Shown in pieces: positions 8,155 through 19,446 of a stretch of DNA of 64,000 nt. Source of the stretch: Lineus longissimus (taxonomy: Eukaryota; Nemertea; Pilidiophora; Heteronemertea; Lineidae); contig NC_088309.1 in assembly GCF_910592395.1 (NCBI RefSeq), positions 13,458,599 through 13,522,598 on the forward strand, in the 5' to 3' direction. The position numbers and the translations under genes were made by a program. Position 1 is the first letter of the stretch; each line of letters opens with the position of its first letter. The notes beneath the pieces are model-generated. The model saw nothing but the letters and a program-made list of their open reading frames with translations. It did not search any database and had not been told where the DNA came from.

Positions 8155-10460
8155 ATGGTGCTCACTAGGCGGCGTCGCTATGACTGTCAAAAACCAGGGA
8201 TTACTAAACGAAGGGATACATTTTTCAAAAAGGGACACGTTCCGTACAAGTCCAAAGTGGATTTTCGAGCCTCGGACCCTGGGGAGTGGTTACGTCTTCC
8301 ACTGGATCTTTACAATCAAGTGACTACAAAGGGACCTGGTGGTACAAGGATTGTTCCGGACATTCACAACAGGCCTTCAGGTAGGACCAGACTTTTGAGA
8401 CCCATTAAGCCGCCATCAGATCAAGATGTACAAAATCATTTAGAACCCTCATCATATAACCCTTCATGTAGCATGACCGATGAGAACTATGTAATCTCTG
8501 TAGAAAAAATGATGGACTTAATGAACTCTGTAGCTGTGTCACACAATATGACAGGTTGTGTTCGTCCGGAGTTTCAATATGAGGAAAAAGTAAAAAAGGG
8601 TCTATGCGTGACCGTGAGGGTCAAATGTAAAAATTGCAAGTACATTTCTGACAAAAATAAGCTGTATTCAGAGTTGGCATCGGCTAAGGCAGGGGGTAAA
8701 AGTGCCATACCCAACATTTCCTTACAGTGCGCACTGTTGGATTCATCAATAGGAAACTTCAAGGGGAGCCAGTTCCTGAACACAATAGGTTTGCCGACGC
8801 CCTGTTTGAGTAGCATGCAGGAACAAGCAAACCGGGTAGGGAAAAAGATTGTTGAACTCAATGTGGAAGACATGGCCAATATCAAGAGGTTCCTTTAGAG
8901 AGGTTAATCGACTGAGGGGTCAGGATGACGTGAATGCATTCACAGCTTCAATGGACAGTCGTTACAACAGCCAACGAATCACCACAAGGGGCAAACTTGG
9001 CCAGGCTGCATCCCAGGTTGTAGAAATAGCCACAGAAAATTTAACTGATTCAAAGAAAGTTATTGATGTTGCATTTTTCAATAAGCTATGCTGGAGGGGT
9101 GCATACTGCCGTGCACGTGGGTTACCTATTCATTGTGGGAGCGCTCCCCCAAAGTCGAATTCTAAGTCAAGTAAGGCGAGTAGGCCTACCACAAGGAGTT
9201 CTGCTAGGGAGTCAAATCAGGGAGCCGAAGAGTTTCATAAGAATTGCACTGCAAATTTTCCAGAGGTACTCCCTTTTTATGAATATGAGTTGGCAAGAAC
9301 TATCACTGCAAACCTTGCCAAGGAGGGCATTCATCTTGAATATGTCTGCACAGATGGGGACAGTTCTGCTTATCGTGGTGTCAGGGATGCAACAGATATG
9401 ATTTTTGGGACCCTGTTCAATGTAAACAAGCCTCAAACAGACTCTATTCATTTAGGCCAGGCAATGTTTCATGCTGGTTTAAAGACTGATTTCAGTAAGA
9501 ATTGTTTTACTGGGAGAACAGCAGATGATCGAAAAACATTTTAAAAACTGTTCATGTTAGATGTAAAGTCGCGCTCCAGCAGGGCATTGAAACTACTCAG
9601 GAATGATGTGGGTGGGGACGTGGAGAAAATGTCAAAGAAACTGGTACCCTTGGTGCAAAGTTTGATCGATTGCTACTCAGGTGATTGCTCCAAATGTAGA
9701 AATAACAAATACAACCTGTGCAGCGGTGGAATCACCAATTCTTGGCGGAAGAAATCAGAATACTTTAAGGCCTATGGTAAAAAGTCCCTTGACATTTCAT
9801 TCAATGAAACTGACAGAAAGCTGCTCCAAATCCTGTTAGAAGTGCTTTGGGGAATCTGCATTGGAGTCTTTGAAAACAGGGGTTACAAATAACAAACCTG
9901 AAGCCACAAACCGTGGCATTTCAAGCAGCCTACCCAAGAATATTACTTTCTCCAGAAATGCATTGCCAAGGGTACACACTGCAATCCATCGCGTGAACAA
10001 TTCATTGGCAAAGAGTACAATGACCAAGCTTGATAAGGGTCTCAATGTACCGCTGAACCCCCAGTCTCATGCTATGAAGAACTTAGGACGGCTCCAGAAT
10101 AGGAAGGCATACAATGTGGCTTACAAAGAGTCTCCGGAGTTCAAGAAGCAAAACAAGCGGCAAAGAATTAAACGCATAGGAGATTTCCTCACAGATAAAA
10201 GGGCCAGAAAGGAGGGGGACTACCAAAAGTTCAGCCAGCTACTGATTCCAATACCCGGAGTAGCAGCAGGGTCATCTAAATCACGGGGTCGCGGTAGGCC
10301 TACACCAACCAACATCACCAAACCAAAAGGAAAGAAAGAAGAGATCCACAAGGAGCACCCATACAGTCAGGCGCCATCTAACGAGTCACGGTCCATGTGC
10401 AGTCGGAGGGTATGTCGGAGGGGAGGACCGTCGCCGCAGGGACCACACATACTCCAGTGA
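8155..10460 (+). pseudogene. Mutator-like transposase, broken copy A
   Basis: The conceptual protein starts MVLTRRRRYDCQKPGITKRR at the ATG at 8155; the in-frame ATG at 8128 is less likely. In order it shows a basic N-terminus, a CKNCKY zinc-type pair, a helical stretch around LPTPCLSSMQEQANRVGKK, the first catalytic-domain strand ending VIDVAFFNKLC, then YVCTDGDSSAYRGV with an expected catalytic Asp. A Cys cluster (CYSGDCSKCRNNKYNLC) and a basic tail follow. This order fits the animal Mutator-like transposase domain (DDE superfamily). The frame shifts near 8890, has a TAA stop at 9542-9544, and shifts again near 9870. It is therefore not functional as read, unless it is spliced or misassembled. 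It converges on a second relative at 10892-12197. Confidence 0.7.
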
Positions 10461-10891
10461 TCCAGTCCAATCAACGTCGTCACAGGGACCAACTGTCAGG
10501 AAAAAGGAACCAAAGAAATATCAAACAAAAAAGTAAGTTGGTTTAAAATGTATGCATCAGCCAGGAAGGGGTTAATTCGTTAAAAATTAGCATGGGGTGG
10601 GATTAGCAATAAGCCTGGGTCTTTTGAACATTTTGTAACACAACAGTAGCATGTGCCTACCTTGACCAGCCCCCATATGCAAATTAAGCATACATGCAGG
10701 GTATGATGTGTGCCCAATACACAGTCCTCTGGCCAGGCAACGCTGCCGACTCTTGTTTATGGCACTGGGCTCCAGGGTCAAATGTTCCAAATTCACACAC
10801 AGCGAATTGTGACTTAGATGTGAGACATCACCCCTGGGGGTCACTGACCCCAGTATTCAAAATGTACATCAACTTGTGTACACGAAACTTC

Positions 10892-12197
10892 TTAGACTTC
10901 TTTGCATTTGGCAGTTTGGCACTCATTTCTCCATATCATACACCCCAGCTTCCGTTTGGCCCCCCAAGTCCATATCCGGCATTCACGATTCTTACCAACC
11001 TGGCTACGGGCCTTTATTCTTTCCTTGTACGTGTGTTTCCAAGCTTCATCGGCCATTTTAGCTATTGTTGTGTCACTGTTTTTTTTCACGAAAAGGGATT
11101 TGTCCATTCCATGGTTCAACTTTGCAGTAAGTTTGACTTTTTTTAGCCCTTTCTGAAACAAGACACTGGAAGTGTTTAACTTCTCTCTTGTTTTTTTGTG
11201 TGAATGTCCTAACGGTTTTCTCTGTTTGCGCGCACGCATCACTCGTGACAGATGCAATTTGTAATATGTTCCCATTCTCAAATTTCAGCATGTTAGTCTC
11301 CGCCAGCTTCGTCTCGCAAGACGTGATTGACTCATCTGTTCCGTGTGTTTTGGAGCATTCTACGTGCTTACAATTAGGTTTGTGACACAATTTATTTGCT
11401 GTGGAACATTCAAGTACTAGCCCACCCTCGGTGTCAATGAGTGGAGAAAAAGCCTGGGTGCCAGCTTCATGGCCCTGTTGCGGTCTGTTGTTATATGCAC
11501 AGTCGAGTTCTACATGCACAGTGTGTGTGCCTTTCAGGTTTCTCGTTATTGTCTGATTTTCTTTCATGGCATTTACATTAAGTGTTCTTACAGTTTCGGC
11601 GGCTTTATAAAACTTTTTATACATTGTGTCGAGGCAGGGCGGCTTAAGATTTAGTGTTGATAGGACGAATGCGACGTCAGAAATACCACATTTAGTTTTT
11701 AGTGCCGCTAAAGACGCCATTTCATTTGCTACATATGGCTTAGGGCCTCTTGGCCTCTTCGAAGCTGCTCAGACATTGGGCATCGCTTGGATTTATAACC
11801 ACATTTGTGGTAGCCAACGACCAATTCGACACCAAGTCCGTAACGTTTTGCTACGGAAAGCGAAACATTTGATCGACTCTTCTGCATGTTCTTTTACTGC
11901 ATTATCTAAGGCTTCTAATTCCTTCAGTCCGCAAATTATGTTCTGTACTTCCTCCTCCTCTGATTCTAACGTTTTGTTTTTTGCAGGTCTTAGTCTGTAT
12001 GCCACCGAAAAGTCATTACAAGTTGCCGTTGGGCGTCTCAGATCGTCTTCATTCGCTCTTTTGTTCAAATCGGGGATTAACAATGGTGGATCGTTACCAC
12101 CGTCTCTATTGGGAATAGCATGATCTACCTTATGACATTTTCTAAAGTAAGTGCAGGCAATGGAGCCCTTTTCATGTCCATTCTTCCTGTGCTTCAT
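10892..12197 (-). pseudogene. Mutator-like transposase, broken copy B
   Basis: This is a diverged relative of the copy at 8155-10460 on the opposite strand. An acidic N-terminal region is followed by HKCGYKSKRC. Next come NEMASLAALKTKCGISDV and LNLKPPCLDTMYKKFYKAAE (compare LPTPCLSSMQEQAN in copy A). The strand VHVELDCAYNNRPQQGHEAG ends LECSTANKLC, aligning with the FFNKLC end in copy A. A TSDACAQTEKTV segment lies where DGDSSAYRGV is expected, so a catalytic Asp region looks eroded. The basic tail (10892-11281) is in another frame. There are at least two frameshifts, near 11790 and 11180, and the C-terminal Cys cluster appears deleted. The copies are too different to be a recent inverted duplication. 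Confidence 0.6.
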
Positions 12198-12429
12198 CTT
12201 GGGAATGATCCAACAGGTGGTCGTTTCAACAGTGGGTCATTCCAACAGTGGCCTGAAGTTGTGTTAATGACATTCCTATTGGTTGTGATACTGATGACAT
12301 CATAGATGAACATTGTATCAGCCAATGAGAATTGAACTTGATGATTGTGCACTGAGTCGAAACAAAGCAAATGGGGATACCTTTAGAAAAACGATTTTTA
12401 GCTTGTATTTTCAATTTTCTTTCAATAAA

Positions 12430-13212
12430 ACTTTCTTATAACAGGTCGTTACTGGTTCTAAATTTATTTTATTGGTTAAATTAGGGATTTGAAAGTACTT
12501 GAATATATCTTAAGGTCTCATTAGGGAGGTTTTTTTTGTATTCATGCGCGGCCAACCCCTAACCGTAGTTCCTAATAAACTTTGAATTTGTCAGTTTTCG
12601 GGTTGGTAATTGGTAATTGGTCGTGCAGGACCATCTGTTACAGGAAAGGGGTCATCCAGCCTATTTTTGTAAATGGGAAGCTTTTGCAATTTGGCGGATA
12701 TCAAGATATTTGAATAATTTCCTGGAAAAAATGGCGCCGGGCACATCGAAGTCATGGTGTGCTGGTGCTAGATCCCAGAAATGGAGTCGGGTTCGGAGTT
12801 GCCATTTTTAGGTTCTCTGCAAATTTTCCTCATTATTAGAAAAACTAGATGGTTGACCCCCTATAGTTAATCTTTGCTAAAAAAACAGTGTCATCTGATA
12901 TTATTCCCAAATGGGTTTTTTGTGACCTTTAACCTCCGACCTTGACCATCGATGATTTCAAAGTGAAAATGGTGAGTGCAGTTCTGAAGCTGGTAAAGTT
13001 GTCACGTTTTCTGTTTATACATGAATGTCCATGTATCAAAAGTGCATCAGTGACATAGTTGAGACATTTATCTTTCCAACGATATGCAGTTCTATGAATA
13101 TAATGTATCTCATGTCCCTAAAATCACACTTTATAAAGATGGTCCGGTGTCAGAAATTGACCAGGCCCGTTTACAGGATATTCCAAAAAAATCTCCAAAA
13201 CTGCAAAAATAG
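12430..13212. other. No recognised gene
   Basis: This is AT-rich sequence with only short unrelated frames. A short dyad or duplication (GGTAATTGGTAATTGGT near 12603-12620) is the only local structure noted. Confidence 0.5.
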
Positions 13213-14073
13213 ATTTCATGACTCGGGTGAGTGACCCGTTTTCATTGGACATGTTGGAGTTAGCCCAGCCGTCGATACAAGTGCATTGGTCGAAACACAC
13301 AAGAGATAGGGCTCTTCTATCAGTGGGAGGTACGGTCCGTGACTGGTTTTTCTTTCAGAGGGAGATGGTAATATGAATTTATACAAGGCGTTTCGAAAAA
13401 AAATTGAGTTACTACTATTATAGTATCTGTTTGTCATGATCATCATGGAAAAGGATCGCCTGCCTCCCCTTAGCCCACAAGAAACCTTTTTATGCACATT
13501 AGTTTTTTTTACCCCAGATCAGAAATTCGAAAAGAATTTAAAGGGACACTATAGACTAGGGCGGACAAGTTAAAGTTACAGTAAGTCCCCAATAGGGATC
13601 TCTCGCACCTCACAGTATGTCTAAACTATTCAAGCTTTTACAAGGAATATATTTAATGCTGAATCTAACTTGACCCAGTGCCCTTACTCTGTATGTTAGT
13701 CACCTGAAGATGGCCAATTTAACCCCCATGCTCCTGCCTATAGTCCCCCTTTAAAAGAGTTTTCCCTGCTTGGGTACTCCAAAGCACTGGACTTTCCTCG
13801 ACCCCTCACCCATACATGTTTTTGATGACATAATGGACTACAAAGGATTCTACTGCTTGGGATGATATTACCTTTTCGAATTACATCTTTATCCCTCTAC
13901 ATGGATGTGATACAAATAAAGTGGAACTTCCCTTAGCTGAAACAACTCTACTTAAGGACACACCCTCTATGACACAGCATGACATGATGTGGCCCCAAGT
14001 TGGTCCTTTCCAGCGAATTTGAACTGTTTAATTAGGACTTTCAATTAAGGACAGCATTTGCCAGTCCCAAGGT

Positions 14074-14148
14074 TATTGCTATAAGACTAATCAAATGTTT
14101 TATAGCAATAATCAAATGTTTTTGATTAGTCTTATAGCAATAAGACAA
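14074..14148. repeat. Imperfect hairpin
   Basis: TTGCTATAAGACTAATCAAA at the left pairs with TTTGATTAGTCTTATAGCAA at the right. The loop holds another TATAGCAATAATCAAATG copy, so both direct and inverted copies are present. The extent suggests a slipped or templated-switch duplication. Confidence 0.65.
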
Positions 14149-14257
14149 TTATTTTTGGACTAATGAATTTTTTTTTATATCCCTTTATTACAATGATTAT
14201 GAGTTTTTTTTAGAAATTAGGCTCTGTGCAAAGTTCTTAGCATTGGATGGTTGCTTT

Positions 14258-14365
14258 CTCAAGCAAATTTTACGGCTAAGCCAATAGGTACACTTTAAGG
14301 GGGGGGGGGGGGGGCTGTAGCAGGCAAGCAAATTTAAAGGCTTAGCCAATAGGTACAGCAGGGGT
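14258..14365 (+). repeat. Short tandem duplication around a poly-G run
   Basis: GCAAGCAAATTT..GGCTTAGCCAATAGGTACA-type sequence occurs at about 14258-14295 and again at about 14325-14358. A run of about 18 G lies between them. This is probably replication slippage near a G-quadruplex-prone tract. Confidence 0.6.
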
Positions 14366-14813
14366 GCAGAAAGTTTTTTGCATTCCTTTACATGAGATTT
14401 TTCCTATGTGTTTTTACTTGTTCAGGTGTCTTAAAATCCTATCCTCAAGACAGAGCCAGTCACATGCTCCCCCCTTGCAGAAACTTTCAATTTCATTGTA
14501 TGATGAATGCTTGCCTCTTCTGCAATGGAAGTGTCGACAGTGATAAAGAGGATAATATCACCACTCATGGTTATTCTTGTACGCCATAGCTCTTGCAGCT
14601 GATCAGCAGACTATGAAATAAGAGTTTCGCGAATTTGTCTAAAGAAAGAGCATAAACGTCAAAATTCCCGCATAATCCCCGCAAGAAGGACGTCACATGA
14701 CATACATGTGATCAAATAGTTGATACATACTAGATTTACAAAGTGCAAATTGACGGCTGCGGCCTCAAAGAAATCCCGGGAAATGGGTCACTCACCCGAG
14801 TCATGAAATAACT

Positions 14814-15890
14814 TTTTGTGGGACATATTTCCCAGTTAAAGTAATATTTTGCGGCTTGGTTACAAAAACTGTAATAACTTTTGCAGTATAAGTCTTAACC
14901 CAACGCGACAAATAGCATTCTTTTCTGCAAGATCTACTCTACCCGAAATATATCATAAGGTACTGTGTAGGATATTGAATAAGTTTTTATAATATCAAAT
15001 TGTAAACACTCTTACCCCTATTTTGGCGTACATAAATGCCAATATAAGTCTAAAAAATAAAATTGGAACAACATGAAACAATTTTGGGATCTATCACAGC
15101 AACAGTCACTATACTTTTGGGGTAAAATAATGTGAATAGAGGCAACAGAATTTTTTTCCAGAAGTCTCAAATTAACTGTTTTTGCTGTATAACACTGTTT
15201 ATTGGTTTCTATGGTAACCGGCCATTGAATAACATTAAAGATTTTTTACAAAAAAAACCTATCAACTTCAAGGGGAGATAGCACCCATCATCACAAAAGT
15301 CGAATTACATCAATTGGTCATGTTTTAAGAAATCTGCATGTCTTTCAATAATTTGTATCAATCTCATAAGTTTCATTAAAATTGACGTATCAAAAAGTCG
15401 TTGTTTGACAGTTCTCGATGGAAACAGAAGGTAATTCGTTTTTTTTACCTTGTTATTTAGTTCGTCGGTCTCCATATTGGACCATCAATGCGGTTTTTGC
15501 ATTTTACCACTTTAAATGAGTGGAAAAAAATTCTTCAAAAAACAAGATTTTCGTCATTTCCGGACCTGTGTGAATAACCCCTAAATGATAACTAATAACT
15601 TTCCTGATTACAAAGCTATGAATCCCATATTTTTATGGGTAATTGAAGAGTGCTGGTTCTTTACAGAGAAAAAAAAATATTAGGATTACTAAGCATACTT
15701 TTAAAGAAAAATACAAATGAGTACTTTAAAAAAAATTACCTCTTGAATTAAAAAAAAAAAAGCCAAAAACTTTGTTGTTGATTGTTCGGACCTTTAATGT
15801 CACAATTTTTTATTGATATTGTTTTCAGTTATAGCCCAAGCATGAATCCAGAGACCATCAGTGCCGATTTTCTAATTTCCCCCCTAAAAT
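14814..15890. other. No recognised gene
   Basis: This is AT-rich DNA with several A or T runs (for example near 15660-15765) and no supported exon, RNA gene or repeat. Confidence 0.5.
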
Positions 15891-15898
15891 TTAGGCCT

Positions 15899-15984
15899 AT
15901 AGGTCTTTGAAAGCACATTTCGGATATGTCCCTCATACATACCTTTTCTGAATAAATCATTCGAAATGTGCTTTCAAAGACCTA
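15899..15984. repeat. Hairpin with 23-bp arms
   Basis: TAGGTCTTTGAAAGCACATT and AATGTGCTTTCAAAGACCTA are perfect inverted partners, extending three more bases inward (TCG/CGA). The loop is about 40 bp. The right arm directly abuts the start of the dispersed repeat copy at 15985, so it may be the scar of an earlier insertion. Confidence 0.7.
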
Positions 15985-16868
15985 TTGGGCAGAGACATGT
16001 ATTCATCCACAGGCGGAAGTGTGGCACTGACACATAGTCCGTGCTGAACCGTGAAGCTGTGGTAAATACATGACTGTGATGCGTGAAAGTGAATTTATTC
16101 TTCAATCTTTGGTGGATTCTTAATCTACAGAGCCAGGCCATAACAGGGATTATACTTTTTGATAATTAATTTAAGGAAATATTGTCTCAATGGCCAGTTT
16201 AGAACTTGTATTCTAATAGGCCCATATCAGTCAGCGAGTGACGATTTGATGACAATGCTGTACACAAATCAATTTTTCTCAGACAATCGGTATTGGAATG
16301 TTTTGAATTTTTACTATTATTTCGATAAAAGCCTCTTCATAACACATATAAAATTTGGTGGGAATTAAAGCACCCTTGGTGTACTTTTTTCACCAACTTA
16401 TATTTATTAAAATGTACACAGAATGTACACGCTGGCTAATAGAGGTCTCTGGCCTGGTACTATTGGAAACATGGCAGCATTCTTGCGGGAGACTTAAATG
16501 TAGACTGATTTTGTCTTATTTTCTCGACCCTTCACTTTGTTTACACTTCTTTTGCATGTTTTTGAATCAGTTTTAAATGAATAATCATACATTTTAACCC
16601 TTTGCTGATTTGCATTATTCATTCCATGCTATTGAACAGAAATCCAAAAATCGAAACTGATATGTACTGTGTAGGCCTGTCCATAGTGTTGTATGTGATA
16701 TACTTCATGCCTATGAACTGTACTATTAGTTGATGGAGGGCCTTACATGCAGTCAGATTCAGAATTAGTCATTTTATGTCAGACTCTTTTACTGGTTGCA
16801 GTATCCTGCAAGACCCGAGTCCTGTCAGTTTGCTTTGCAATCTCATTGAGGCACTGATGCATCAGATC

Positions 16869-16880
16869 ACTCTTCAAGGA
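16869..16880 (+). repeat. Target-site duplication, left
   Basis: ACTCTTCAAGGA here is repeated exactly at 17285-17296. The uninterrupted repeat copy near 29290 has this word once, which shows the pre-insertion state. Confidence 0.85.
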
Positions 16881-17284
16881 CTTCTTCTTCTTCTTCTTCT
16901 TCAGCGTTCGCTCTGCACTTGGAGGGGTCATTCTCCTAGGAGTAATCCTCCTCCAAGGCGGGATGAGCGTATCCTGCGTGCCACTACGGTTAGGCGCCAA
17001 TTGGGTTTATTGGCCTAGTGGTCCGACTTTGGCGAGAGAGATAGAGTCAACGCAAGCTACTCATGTTTCTCACTTGGTGGGGTCTTAGCTTGCCCTGGCA
17101 TAGACACCAGGTACAAGGAACCTCGGTTTGAGTCTCATTCGAAGGACTGAAGAGCTAGGAATTTTAGTTCCTTGAAAGCCACGCCGGTTCATCCAGACAT
17201 ACGATCATGGGTTCTCCCCTGGATCGAAGTGGGCCCTATTGCGTGGTGGCCAACAGTGTAAACCACTAGGCCATGAGGCTCCTT
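16881..17284 (-). mobile_element. tRNA-derived SINE, complete, minus orientation
   Basis: A 404-bp insertion is flanked by the 12-bp duplication ACTCTTCAAGGA. On the minus strand it begins GGAGCCTCATGGCCTAGTGG, with a pol III A-box-like TGGCCTAGTGG and a weaker B-box-like ACTTCGATCC about 30 bp further. It ends in a (GAA)n tail, seen as CTTCTTCTT at 16881. The layout is that of a LINE-mobilised SINE. The interior, read on the plus strand, has a second TGGCCTAGTGG at about 17011 and GGTTTGAGTCTC at about 17128, so an opposed tRNA-like module may be present. The partner LINE was not identified. Confidence 0.8.
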
Positions 17285-17296
17285 ACTCTTCAAGGA
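17285..17296 (+). repeat. Target-site duplication, right
   Basis: This is the second exact copy of ACTCTTCAAGGA. The dispersed repeat R1 sequence resumes immediately after it (CAAGGCTGTAGGGC). Confidence 0.85.
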
Positions 17297-17460
17297 CAAG
17301 GCTGTAGGGCTATCGGCACGATACCTCCTTATTGAGAATGTGACCAAATTAACATCTATCATCTGTTGAGGTGGATTCTCATAACAAAGCATGTGAACAT
17401 TTTTTCTCTCTTTTTGGCTCACCGTAGGGGAGTCCACACAACACCGCAGTGTCCGTCATA

Positions 17461-18345
17461 TCCTATTTCTAAAACAGTGGCACGTTTCTCAACCGCTAGA
17501 GCTATGGACTCAAAACTTTGTTGCATGACCCCCTAGGTCAGATGACCTTTGACACTGAATCCGGTCTGATTCTTGACTTGGCCACTAGGGGGCCAAAACT
17601 GAAAACATAAATAGTGTGATATCTCACTTATTACTGATTAGTTTTTGGTAAAAATTTTATGGTAGATACTCTTAGCAAGGATACATCACATATGATACAG
17701 GTTTTTGATTTGACGTACTTGTCAAGGTCAAATGGTGTGAATTGGCCGTTTGTGTGTAACTATGGCACGTTTCTTAACCACTAAAGCTATAAACTTTAAA
17801 CTTGGTACACATGACCCCTAGGTCAGATGACCTGTGACACTGATTTTCGATCCGGTCTGATTCTTAACTTGGCCACCAGGGGGCCAAAACTAAAAATTTG
17901 AATAGTGCCATATCTCGCTTATTACTGATTAGTTTTTGGTAAAAATTTTATGGTAGATACTCTTAGCAAGGATACATCACATATGATACAGGTTTTTGAT
18001 TTTACGTACTTGTCAAGGTCACAGAGGTCAAATGGTGTAAATTGGCCATTTGAGCGTAACTGTGGCACGTTTGTTAACCCCTAAGGCTATGAACTTGAGA
18101 CTTTGTACAAAGGACCCCCTAGGTCAGCTGGCCTCTGCTCCGGAATTTCAGTCCGGTCTGAATCCCAACTTGGCCACCAGGGGGCCAAAAGTGAAAACCT
18201 AGAAAGTGTGATATCTCGCTTATTAGTGATTCGTTTTCAATAACATTTTTATGGTAGATTCTCCTAGCAAGGATACATCACATATCATATGAGTTTTTCA
18301 TTTGACCTGCTTTTCAAGGTCACTGAGGTCAAATGGTGTAAATGG
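17461..18345 (+). repeat. Satellite S1, three units of about 290 bp
   Basis: Units start around the TGGCACGTTT word at 17478, 17763 and 18063, giving spacings of 285 and 300 bp. Shared landmarks are CCCCTAGGTCAG, CTTGGCCACCAGGGGGCCAA and GGATACATCACATAT. A fourth related unit lies at about 27664-27945. The array is cut at 18346 by the BEL-associated 83-bp repeat. Confidence 0.8.
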
Positions 18346-18346
18346 T

Positions 18347-18429
18347 TGGTTCTGCGACTGTTCTCATATGAGTGAAACGAAGAATCTTGTCTTAAATCGG
18401 CTTTTATTCTCCAAGATCGAGCTTGTACA
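18347..18429 (-). repeat. Bounding repeat (candidate 3' LTR remnant)
   Basis: The 83 bp read TGGTTCTGCGACTG..GAGCTTGTACA and are identical to 25423-25505. They have the TG..CA ends expected of LTRs. The repeat cuts into satellite S1 on its left. On its right it meets a segment (18432-18545) that is otherwise found at 27582-27668. Confidence 0.65.
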
Positions 18430-18431
18430 CC

Positions 18432-18545
18432 TTCCTCTCACAAATCCGTGGTGTCCCCGAACCAATTCTGGGAGGGTCGTGAGACAGTCCGAAGACAGTC
18501 ACAATCTACTACATTTAAATTACACGTACCCTTTTATCCATTCTC
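18432..18545 (+). repeat. Duplicated segment shared with 27582-27668
   Basis: CTTCCTCTCACAAATCCGTG through CCCTTTTATCCATT is present at both places. This copy has about 22 extra bases (GTGAGACAGTCCGAAGA region). At 27668 the segment runs directly into a satellite S1 unit; here it runs into other AT-rich DNA. Confidence 0.7.
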
Positions 18546-19368
18546 CCTTCCCCGTTAATATTGTTAACGGTCCCAACTATAATTATATTGTAACTGAGAA
18601 ACTTTTACCAGTAACTAACTTGAACCTATAAAACTTCCAAACTTATCTTACAATCTATTTCAATAAAAGAAAAATCTAAACTAAAAAAACCACTTTGAGT
18701 TATTCTTTTAGAAAACCACTTCTTCCTAATTAAGCTCACCATTTGAGCGTAATATCACCCTATTAAAGTTACCGAACCAGGCAAGTCACTGAAATCTGAT
18801 AGTCCAAGAGTCTCTTGAATTAGTTTGTTGCATTACTCAAATTATTTACTAGTATCTTCTATTGGCCCTATCCATGCTATCATAGTATATCCATTTGAAT
18901 ATTGTTCACAAGAATGCTTATTTTTGTCCGTCTGTACGTCCGTTGGACAGTAAATTATCATCACTTAAAAATTTTACACAGTAAATGAAACTTTGAACTC
19001 TGATTACTATCTGTATCTCCATCTCAACAATCCAAACATTACTAGGATTTACCCAAAATAATTTTACTTTTAAAAATGGGACCATTTCCCAGAAATAAAC
19101 TTTAGCCCCTTTTAATCAGTTACAACTCCTTATCACCCAAATCAGAGTTTCAGTAGTTTCATTTAAGAGTCTTTGCTAAGAGTTCTGGCGATACTACACT
19201 CGAATAACGTTATTGTCTCTATCGCACAGAATCACTTCCTTGACATATTGTTTAAGTCCTTGAGCAACGCCCTTCACTCGAAGACTTCTCGGTTGATCTC
19301 GGATAAATCTGCATAGCATTCCACGTATTTTCTGATTCCATGTAGGTTATCTGCAGGCGACTCCTACC

Positions 19369-19446
19369 AGTTTACCATTTACCAGTGTACCAGTTACCAT
19401 TTTACCAGTTACCAGCATACCAGTTACCATTTACCAGTTACCATTT
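19369..19446 (+). repeat. ACCAGTTACCATTT minisatellite
   Basis: Degenerate tandem units of TACCAGTTACCATT (10-14 bp) lie immediately beyond the integrase stop codon on the minus strand. They probably expanded in the retroelement's 3' non-coding region. Confidence 0.75.

Larger units (their letters stand above)
13213..14810. repeat. Region bounded by 28-bp inverted repeats
   Basis: TTTCATGACTCGGGTGAGTG at about 13213 recurs inverted at about 14785-14810 (CACTCACCCGAGTCATGAAA). Both match continues into GACCC. Such termini may bound a 1.6-kb non-autonomous DNA element. The interior has no transposase, carries an 18-G run near 14300 and a hairpin at 14074-14148, and a target duplication was not clear. 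Confidence 0.5.
15985..17417 (+). repeat. Dispersed repeat R1, copy interrupted by a SINE
   Basis: The copy runs from GGGCAGAGACATGTATTCAT to AACATTTTTTCTCTCTTTTT. It matches 28412-29418 along its length except for the inserted 16881-17284. Related, more diverged copies occur at 62164-62650 and 63583-63860. Small frames within it are not preserved between copies, so it is treated as a non-coding repeat of unknown class. Confidence 0.8.

Noticed and set aside
16779-17018. Poly-Lys or poly-Leu coding frames
   Set aside because: These are translations of the CTT/GAA tail of the SINE.
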